Source: Natronosalvus vescus
GTDB taxonomy: Archaea > Halobacteriota > Halobacteria > Halobacteriales > Natrialbaceae
Length of the DNA stretch: 64,000 nt
Reading direction: 5' to 3'
Assembly (NCBI RefSeq): GCF_023973145.1
Contig: NZ_CP099546.1
Coordinates: 2,728,001-2,792,000 of the forward strand
Below are positions 7,878 to 13,792 of this stretch, one piece after another. The notes beneath the pieces were generated by a model, which did not search any database, had not been told where the DNA came from, and worked only from the letters and a program-made list of their open reading frames with translations. A program made the translations under genes and the position numbers. How positions within the stretch are numbered: the stretch's first letter is position 1; every line of letters begins with the position of its first letter.

Positions 7878-8642
7878 ATGCCCGAGACTTCCGACGACGG
7901 AACCGACACCGCTGGTAGCGGAACCGACAGTTCCGCCGACGGAACCGACACCGTCGACGAGGAGTCACCGGACGGCGAACTGGGTGCCAGACTGAGCGAG
8001 GACGAATCGGATCTCCAGTCGATTCTCGGCCACGCCTACCGTGGGGAACTCGACCGGGAGACGACCTGGCGGTCGCGGCTCGACCAAACGACCACCTGGA
8101 GCGTTACCGTCATGGCCGCTATTCTGACGTGGGCGTTCTCGAGCACTGACAACCCCCACTACGTACTCCTCGTTGGCGTCCTCGCGGTTGGACTGTTCCT
8201 TCTGATCGAAGCACGCCGGTACCGAGATTACGACGTCTACCGGGCGCGGGTACGACTGTATCAGCAGTATTTATTGGCGAACGCGCTGGATCCGTCGGAC
8301 ACGCTCGAGCGGGAGGACTGGCGAACCGAACTCGGCGACGATTATCGGCGCCCAACGCTCAAAATCTCGCTGTTCGAGGCGGTGGCGAACCGACTCCGAC
8401 GAATCTACCTCGCCCTGGTGAGCGTGCTCTGTCTCGCCTGGCTCTTCCGCGTGACGGCGTTTCTCGCCGATCAGCGCCTCCCGGAGTCGGCTTCGATCGG
8501 GACGGTTCCGGGTACCGTCGTCATCGCGGTTGTCGTCCTCGGCTACGGATCTCTCCTGGCGATCGTATTCTGGCCACACGAACGTGAGGCGAAAGGGGAG
8601 TTCCGAGATACCGAAATCGCCGACTGGAAGGATCGGGAGTGA
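7878..8642 (+). CDS. DUF2270 membrane protein
   Basis: The 254-aa protein has an acidic Thr/Asp/Ser-rich N-terminal region (about 1-45), then a DUF2270-type core with HAYRGELDRETTWRSRLD near 55-72. The core is followed by paired hydrophobic helices (about 80-115) and two more near 185-230. The function of the family is unknown; topology suggests an integral membrane protein with a cytoplasmic acidic head. I chose the ATG at 7878 because the upstream in-frame extension is not protein-like and a TATA-like GTTATATCG lies about 35 bases before it. The N-terminal DGTDTAGSGTDS-type repeats are low complexity. Confidence 0.8.
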   Translation: MPETSDDGTDTAGSGTDSSADGTDTVDEESPDGELGARLSEDESDLQSILGHAYRGELDRETTWRSRLDQTTTWSVTVMAAILTWAFSSTDNPHYVLLVGVLAVGLFLLIEARRYRDYDVYRARVRLYQQYLLANALDPSDTLEREDWRTELGDDYRRPTLKISLFEAVANRLRRIYLALVSVLCLAWLFRVTAFLADQRLPESASIGTVPGTVVIAVVVLGYGSLLAIVFWPHEREAKGEFRDTEIADWKDRE

Positions 8643-8759
8643 GCCTGGACTGAGCGGGCTGATATACTGATGCACCGTCGAACGCCGACGTCATAGCGGC
8701 TGGTCGATCGGAGCGTGCTGACAGCGATTTCCCAGCGCCCATCGGTCACTCCGGGGCGG

Positions 8760-9320
8760 TTACCGACGGCACCGCCGACACGTACGTCTGTGCCGGACGA
8801 CTATCAGCCCCGCGAGTATCGCCACCGAGAGTGCCCCGAGAATGGGACGGTACGGATCGAAGTACGTCATCAGGGTGGAGGAGCCGAACAACACCAGCAG
8901 GAACGCGTTACAGGTCGGGCAACCGACCGCCAGGAAGCCGCCGATCAGGCCGACGAACGCGCCGCGATCGGATTCGGTCGCGTCATCCCTCGCCGTGACG
9001 TTACCTGTCGTTCCGCCGGCCGTCGCGTCGTCAGATGTCGTTCCGGTTCCAGTAATTTTGTCACCCGTCTCGAGTTCGGATCCTGCGTCGTTCACCGTGA
9101 TGGAAACCCGTTGCGTTGCGTACCCCCCGGCTAACAGCGCCGTCAGCGTCAGGAACAGATATTCGACCGGCGTCCGGGGAACCATCCGCATATAGAACGG
9201 GTTTGGGATGAGGCCCGTGACGAACCCGAACAATCCGAACACGCCGACGGCGACCAGCGCTCCCAGACTGATGGCTCGTCGACCGGGTCGAATCGGGCGA
9301 CACGCGTAGTCGTCGGTCAC
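8760..9320 (-). CDS. Membrane protein with a GCPTC cysteine pair
   Basis: The 186-aa integral membrane protein has hydrophobic segments near residues 18-38, 46-66, 130-155 and 160-178. Its key feature is VGCPTCNAFLLVLF: a CxxC pair at the start of a membrane helix, resembling the reversed Cys pair of the preceding gene. A second CxxC (TCRRCRR) lies in the basic C-terminal tail. I place the start at the GTG at 9320 because it overlaps the stop codon of the previous gene (GTGA); a longer form from 9347 is possible. No family name is recognised. The CxxC position suggests thiol-disulfide exchange or copper binding at the membrane surface. This is inference, supported by the divergent DsbA-like gene. 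Confidence 0.75.
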   Translation of the reverse strand: MTDDYACRPIRPGRRAISLGALVAVGVFGLFGFVTGLIPNPFYMRMVPRTPVEYLFLTLTALLAGGYATQRVSITVNDAGSELETGDKITGTGTTSDDATAGGTTGNVTARDDATESDRGAFVGLIGGFLAVGCPTCNAFLLVLFGSSTLMTYFDPYRPILGALSVAILAGLIVVRHRRTCRRCRR

Positions 9321-9865
9321 GTCGCCCCCTCCGTTCCGAGCCGGCACCGTTCAGGATGGCCTGCCCGCCCTAAGAAGAAGAGGATGAGCGCCAATCCGGC
9401 GATCCGAAGGAGCGCACCTTCGTATGGGAGCATCGCCAGCCCGCCGGCGAATCCGAGAAAGCCGAGCAGGCCCGCACCACAACTTGCACACCCCGACGCG
9501 AGAAGACCGGGGAGCACGCCCGAGAGGTCGGCGAGACTCGAGGGGCCGACGATCCGAAGCTGTGCGACGACGTTGACGACCGCGACGCCCGTCAGGAGGG
9601 CGTAGAGGACGACGATGCCGAGGCCCGTCCAGCCGTCCGTTCGGTAGATGGTCTCCGTGAGCGAGCGAAGCACGTAGTCGAACCAGTGGAGGCCGTCCCC
9701 GAGCATCTGGATCGTGAACTCCGGCATCGTACTCAACACGAGGACGACGTAGGTCACGGCGGTGACGACCACCAGGCCAGCCGTCCCCCGCCAGGATTCG
9801 AACGGATACGTGACGGCCTCGTGGAGGTTCCTGACGAAGCCGTCGATCCGTTCGCGCCAGTTCAT
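9317..9865 (-). CDS. Membrane protein with a GCASCG cysteine pair
   Basis: The 182-aa protein has about five hydrophobic segments (roughly 25-47, 75-100, 105-125, 130-150 and 155-172). A short amphipathic N-terminus precedes them. LLASGCASCGAGLLGFLG places a CxxC inside or at the edge of a membrane helix, as in the next gene. It is translationally coupled on both sides: its ATG overlaps the stop of the 66-aa gene (ATGA) and its stop overlaps the GTG of the following gene. The shared Cys-pair architecture suggests the two larger proteins work as a pair. They look like a redox relay or metal-handling unit, but no described family is identified by eye. The tail ends in a short hydrophilic stretch. 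Confidence 0.78.
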   Translation of the reverse strand: MNWRERIDGFVRNLHEAVTYPFESWRGTAGLVVVTAVTYVVLVLSTMPEFTIQMLGDGLHWFDYVLRSLTETIYRTDGWTGLGIVVLYALLTGVAVVNVVAQLRIVGPSSLADLSGVLPGLLASGCASCGAGLLGFLGFAGGLAMLPYEGALLRIAGLALILFFLGRAGHPERCRLGTEGAT

Positions 9866-10062
9866 CGAACCCCCACCTCGTAGCGGGAATCGTCGGTCCG
9901 TCCCACGACCTCGATCAGTTTCACAAACGCGGTCAGTGGAGTCTCGAGCGACGAAACTGGTGCGGTGACCGGGAAAACGGCCTCGGGGGGCGAACAGGTA
10001 CCTGTCTCGCCGATCGACGTCACTGTTAGGTGGGAAAAGGGGGTCGATCCCCAAATGTCCAC
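9862..10062 (-). CDS. Small 66-aa protein, first gene of the Cys-pair operon
   Basis: A GTG-started reading frame of 66 codons ends with a four-base overlap (ATGA) onto the next gene, and that gene is in turn coupled to the third. The coupling is the main evidence that it is translated. The product is soluble, beta-rich in appearance, with a single Cys (C23). It matches no family I know. The palindrome at 10069-10085 lies just upstream of the GTG, and a TATA-like TTCTAAA lies further upstream at about 10097-10103. The operator would therefore sit between TATA and start codon, a repressor-like position for the whole operon. Confidence 0.55.
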   Translation of the reverse strand: MDIWGSTPFSHLTVTSIGETGTCSPPEAVFPVTAPVSSLETPLTAFVKLIEVVGRTDDSRYEVGVR

Positions 10063-10068
10063 CCGCGA

Positions 10069-10085
10069 TTTGCTGGGCCAGCAAA
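10069..10085. promoter_or_regulatory. Palindromic operator, copy 2
   Basis: TTTGCTGGGCCAGCAAA is a perfect 8-bp inverted repeat around one central base. It lies in the divergent promoter region between the Cys-pair membrane operon and the DsbA-like gene. It matches copy 1 at 5221-5237, including the flanking GCGA and A. Confidence 0.6.
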
Positions 10086-10134
10086 ACGGCGATTCCGTTT
10101 AGAACCGGGAGTATGTATGGGTGGTGAGAACGAT

Positions 10135-10863
10135 ATGTCGCTGGATCAGCCGTCGCGTCGAGCCGTCGTCGCCGGAGCTATCTTCGCCCTCGGTGGTGGG
10201 GGTGCCTACTACCTCTCACGCGCTGAAAACGACCCAGGTCACGCCGTGGATCCCGAGGTACACGCGAGCGATGAAATGTCTGACCTGGGCGTCGAACTGC
10301 GTGGTAAACCGATTCTGGGATCGCCCGATGCGCCGCTCGAGATCTACTACTGGACGGACTTTCAGTGTCCGTTCTGTGCACAGTTCGAACACGAGTCGCT
10401 GCCCGCCGTCGTTCGCGACCACATCGAACCGGGGCGGGTTCGCATGGTCGTCATCCCGTTGCCCTACTTCGGCGAGGACTCGATGACGTCGGCAGTCGCC
10501 TCGCGGTGCGTGTTCGAACACGTTCGAGGGGACGACCGCTCGACGTACTGGGACTGGCACGCGGCGGTCATCGATGCACAGGGTGAACGCAACTCGGGGT
10601 GGGCGGGGGCTGACAACCTCGTCGAGATCACCCGGTCGGTCGATGGCGTCGACGCGGGGGGACTCGAGGCGTGTCTCGACGACCAGCGGTCGACCTACGA
10701 GAGTGAGACCGAGGCCGACGCGGGGCAGGCACGGTCGTTCGGCGTCACGGGGACGCCGACGTTCGCCGTTTTCGACCCCGAGACGGAACGGGTCGGGACG
10801 CTCGTTGGGGCGCAGCCGCCGGAACGGTTCGACGAGGCGATCGACCGAATCGAGAACGAATAG
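10135..10863 (+). CDS. DsbA-like thiol-disulfide oxidoreductase, membrane-anchored
   Basis: The 242-aa protein starts with RRAVVAGAIFALGGGGAYYL, an Arg-pair plus hydrophobic segment that looks like a signal anchor or Tat-type signal. It is followed by a DsbA-type thioredoxin fold: YWTDFQCPFCAQFEHESLP carries the CPFC active site near residue 80, a helical insertion follows, and GTPTFAVF contains the conserved cis-proline near 206. It should act outside the cytoplasm, making or isomerising disulfides. I chose the ATG at 10135 because GGTGGTGAG precedes it at Shine-Dalgarno distance; an ATG at 10117 is an alternative. It is divergent from, and probably co-regulated with, the Cys-pair operon. 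Confidence 0.87.
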   Translation: MSLDQPSRRAVVAGAIFALGGGGAYYLSRAENDPGHAVDPEVHASDEMSDLGVELRGKPILGSPDAPLEIYYWTDFQCPFCAQFEHESLPAVVRDHIEPGRVRMVVIPLPYFGEDSMTSAVASRCVFEHVRGDDRSTYWDWHAAVIDAQGERNSGWAGADNLVEITRSVDGVDAGGLEACLDDQRSTYESETEADAGQARSFGVTGTPTFAVFDPETERVGTLVGAQPPERFDEAIDRIENE

Positions 10864-10951
10864 TTGTCGTTGCTGGCAGCGTCAAGGGGGTTACCGTAAG
10901 CGTTCGTCTCGAAACCCAACACCTCATTACGTGGTTGCAGATATCGTCAGT

Positions 10952-11194
10952 GTGACTACAGGCCCCTCTCACGACTAACTCGAGCACCTCAGAGAGCAGG
11001 TCGAGGCGGTAGAAGCCCGACTCGATGCACAATCCTCCCAGTTGCGACTGTTCTGGGGACTCCTCCTCGGTGGAATCGTGACCATCGTTCTCCTCTCGCT
11101 CTCGTTGCCAGTGACAGTCCTGGTGGTGTTGTTGGGCCCGCTGATCGTGGTCGTAGTGGCGCTTCTGTTTGCCGTTCTCAAGCGGGTGCGGTGA
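10952..11194 (+). pseudogene. Small coiled-coil membrane protein gene interrupted by an in-frame TAA
   Basis: From the GTG at 10952 the frame reads eight codons, hits TAA (10976-10978), then stays open for 71 more codons. The open part encodes LEHLREQVEAVEARL, a coiled-coil-like heptad segment, then a strongly hydrophobic region with two helices and a basic end. That is a typical haloarchaeal small membrane protein plan. After the TAA there is no ATG or GTG before the hydrophobic region (a TTG exists at codon 22), so an undamaged gene would need a sense codon at 10976 (GAA to TAA is one change). It is either a nonsense-killed gene, a sequence error, or a shorter TTG-started protein. Confidence 0.55.
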
Positions 11195-11379
11195 CAGCAG
11201 TCTGCACATTACCCACAGCCGCCGAATCGCCCGTCTCAGGTGCCTTCGGACGGTAGTCAAACACGCAGACACTGTTCTGCGAGCTATTGGGCGCTCCCTC
11301 GAGTCACGGCACGCGTCGACGATGGCTTGCACCGGCATGTGAGACGTTGATTGACCCGAGAGGTGTGCGTTTGCCCGTC

Positions 11380-11727
11380 ATGGCGGTAGAAGCTATTTCA
11401 CACGCGGACGACCAGATGCAGGAGTGTATCGACAACTGTCTCGAGGCAGCCCAGGTCTGTGAGTGGTGTGCGGACGCCTGTGCGGACGAAGGCGAAGCGA
11501 TGGCCGAGTGTATCCGCCTCTGTCGCGACGTCGCCGACCTGGCGACCCTCCACGCGCGGTTCATGGCTCGGAACTCGAGGTACCACGCCGACCTCGCGTC
11601 GATCTGTGCGGACGCGTGTGAGGCCTGCGCCGAGGAGTGTGCCCAACACGACCACGACCACTGCCAGGCCTGTGCCGAACTCCTCCCGGTGTGTGCGGAA
11701 ACCTGCCGCGAGATGGCCGCCCACTGA
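11380..11727 (+). CDS. Cys-rich four-helix-bundle copper-binding protein (DUF326/Csp-like)
   Basis: The 115-aa protein has about fifteen cysteines spaced along amphipathic helices (for example CIDNCLEAAQVCEWCADAC and CADACEACAEEC). That is the signature of DUF326 four-helix copper storage proteins related to Csp1/Csp3. Thiolates line the bundle core and bind Cu(I). There is no signal peptide, so the protein is probably cytosolic, like Csp3. The start at 11380 is the first ATG that begins the helical pattern; the 31-residue upstream extension looks non-coding. The DUF2243 gene begins three bases after its stop, so the two form an operon upstream of the rhodanese-lactamase and cytochrome oxidase genes. 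Confidence 0.88.
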   Translation: MAVEAISHADDQMQECIDNCLEAAQVCEWCADACADEGEAMAECIRLCRDVADLATLHARFMARNSRYHADLASICADACEACAEECAQHDHDHCQACAELLPVCAETCREMAAH

Positions 11728-11730
11728 TCG

Positions 11731-12258
11731 ATGGCGGATCGGGAGGATACCTGGTTCGGACTCTCCGAGCGAGTGAAACCGCTCGCGCAATCCGGAATCG
11801 TCCTCGGCGTCGGGCTGGGCGGTTTCGTCGACGGCATCGTCCTCCACCAGCTCCTTCAGACCCACCACATGCTGTCCGCTCGGACGGACACGACGAACCT
11901 CTCCGAGCTACAGCTGAACGTCCTCGCCGACGGCCTCTTTCACGTGGGCACGTTCCTCTTCACCGTCGTCGGCATCGGCCTACTGCTGCGCGCCTGGAGA
12001 CGACCCGACGTCCCGCCCTCGAGTCGCGTCTTCGCCGGCTCGATCCTCGTGGGCTGGGGCCTCTTCAACCTGGTCGAGGGGATCGTGAATCACCACGTCC
12101 TCGAGTTACACCGCGTCTGGCCCGATGGCCCCGGCGGCGCCCCCCTCTGGGACGTGGCGTTCTTGCTGTTCGGCGTCGCTTTGCTCGTGGCGGGCTACGG
12201 GCTCGCCCGGAGCGCGGACGCGTCGACGCCCGATTCACCCATCGATTTCGAGGGCTGA
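11731..12258 (+). CDS. DUF2243 membrane protein
   Basis: The 175-aa membrane protein has four hydrophobic helices. Its conserved polar residues are typical of DUF2243: GGFVDGIVLHQLLQTHHML (residues 29-47), LADGLFHVGTF (about 65-75), and NLVEGIVNHHVLELH. The paired histidines within membrane helices suggest metal or heme binding, but the family has no established function. It lies three bases after the copper-binding bundle protein gene, which hints at a metal-related role. The C-terminus is short and acidic. Confidence 0.85.
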   Translation: MADREDTWFGLSERVKPLAQSGIVLGVGLGGFVDGIVLHQLLQTHHMLSARTDTTNLSELQLNVLADGLFHVGTFLFTVVGIGLLLRAWRRPDVPPSSRVFAGSILVGWGLFNLVEGIVNHHVLELHRVWPDGPGGAPLWDVAFLLFGVALLVAGYGLARSADASTPDSPIDFEG

Positions 12259-12515
12259 CCCTCGAGTCGATTCTGCAGAGCCGCTGTCACGGTTGCCTGT
12301 GCAAGGGAGGGTGCTGTTTTGCGGAGCCGTGGACGACTACGAATCCTCGTACCTCCATATTAGGGGGTCTCTCGATCCGTGGCGACGAGATGTGACTGGT
12401 GCCGTGGGAAAACAGGTTTCCCGATGCGGGTCGAAACCGATCCCGCTAGCTTCCGGCACCCGCGCAAGGCCGAGCACTTTCACCGATCACGACATACTCC
12501 AACGAGACAATCCTC

Positions 12516-13667
12516 ATGGTATCCCAGATTTCGACGGCACAACTCGCAGAGCGGATCGACAGCGGCGAATCGTTTGCACTCATCGACACTCGTCTCGAAG
12601 ACAGCTACGACGGGTGGCACATCAACGGTTCAGCGAACGTCCCCTTCCATCCTGACGACGGACTCTCCGAGGACGACCTCGATCGGGTCGAGGCAGCCGC
12701 CGACGGACAACCGGTCGTCGCCATCTGTGGGAAGGGACTCACGTCGGCCCCATTCGCCTTCGCCCTCGAGGATCACGGCTACGACGTCACCGTCGTCAAA
12801 GGCGGGATGGAAGACTGGAGCACGGTCTACGAGGTCGTCCCGGTCGAAACGGCCACCGACGACCTCGTCGTTGTGCAGCTCCAGCGACGGGCGAAGGGCT
12901 GTCTCGGCTACGTTATCGGCTCGAAACGCGCCGGTGAGGCCGTCGTCGTCGACCCGACCCGCCAGACCGATCGGTTCAAAGTCGTCGCCCAGGAGGCTGG
13001 TCTCACCATCGACCGCGTCCTCGATACACACGTCCACGCCGATCACATCTCGGGCGGGGCAACGCTGGCCGGGGAACTCGAGGTACCCTACCACCTGGGC
13101 GAACACGCGACCGACCGAGCCGTCGAGTACGACTACGAACCGCTGGCAGATGGCGAGACGATCTCGGTTGGTGACGTCGAGATCGAGGTCACAACGCTGC
13201 ACACCCCGGGACACACGACCGAGATGGTCAACTACCTCGTCGACGGCGAGATCCTGTTGACCGGCGATACGTTGTTCGTCGAGTCGGTCGGCCGGACGGA
13301 GCTCCAGTTCGGCGACGAGGACGCCTCCGAGGGAGCTGCACTGCTGTACGAATCGCTCCACGAGACGATCCTCGAGTTGCCCGACGACACGCTCGCGTTG
13401 CCGGGACACGTCTCCGTCGCGGCCGACGGCACGTACGCGGTTGGCTCGCCGGGGGAGACGATCGGTGCCCACCTGGGAACGCTCCGCGAGGAACTCGAGT
13501 TGCTCGGACTGAGCGAGGACGAGTTCGTCGAACGGCTGACGGAGAACGCCCCCGAGAAGCCGGCGAACTACGAGCAGATCATCGCGATCAACACGGGGTC
13601 GGAGGCGCCAGACGACGAAAACGAGGCGACGGAACTCGAGACCGGGCCGAACAACTGCGCGGCTTGA
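12516..13667 (+). CDS. Rhodanese-metallo-beta-lactamase fusion (persulfide dioxygenase-like)
   Basis: The 383-aa protein has an N-terminal rhodanese domain (about 1-110; active-site Cys in AICGKGLTSAP near 70). It also has a metallo-beta-lactamase domain with THVHADHISGG near 170, HTPGHTTEM near 230, TGDTLFVESVGRTEL near 246 and LPGHVS near 290. This is the ETHE1-like metal-binding pattern of glutathione or low-molecular-weight persulfide dioxygenases. Domain order resembles CstB-type and related sulfur-handling fusions in reverse or partial form. It likely oxidises persulfides or transfers sulfane sulfur in the cytoplasm. It sits between the copper-binding/DUF2243 pair and cytochrome oxidase, which fits protecting the oxidase from sulfide, though that is inference. 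Confidence 0.88.
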   Translation: MVSQISTAQLAERIDSGESFALIDTRLEDSYDGWHINGSANVPFHPDDGLSEDDLDRVEAAADGQPVVAICGKGLTSAPFAFALEDHGYDVTVVKGGMEDWSTVYEVVPVETATDDLVVVQLQRRAKGCLGYVIGSKRAGEAVVVDPTRQTDRFKVVAQEAGLTIDRVLDTHVHADHISGGATLAGELEVPYHLGEHATDRAVEYDYEPLADGETISVGDVEIEVTTLHTPGHTTEMVNYLVDGEILLTGDTLFVESVGRTELQFGDEDASEGAALLYESLHETILELPDDTLALPGHVSVAADGTYAVGSPGETIGAHLGTLREELELLGLSEDEFVERLTENAPEKPANYEQIIAINTGSEAPDDENEATELETGPNNCAA

Positions 13668-13792
13668 TCGGCCGACGACGGTGCCCCAGTCCAAATCATC
13701 ACCCTACCGAACGGCGTCGTGACGGGGCGTATGCAGGTTGTACCTATTACTACCCGATGGATGTGTGAGTCAACGACACACGGGTCACTTCT

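Noticed and set aside
10745-11338. 197-aa frame on the minus strand
   Set aside because: Polar low-complexity antisense of the interrupted small membrane gene and flank; no protein pattern.
12630-13694. 354-aa frame on the minus strand
   Set aside because: Antisense shadow of the rhodanese-lactamase fusion.
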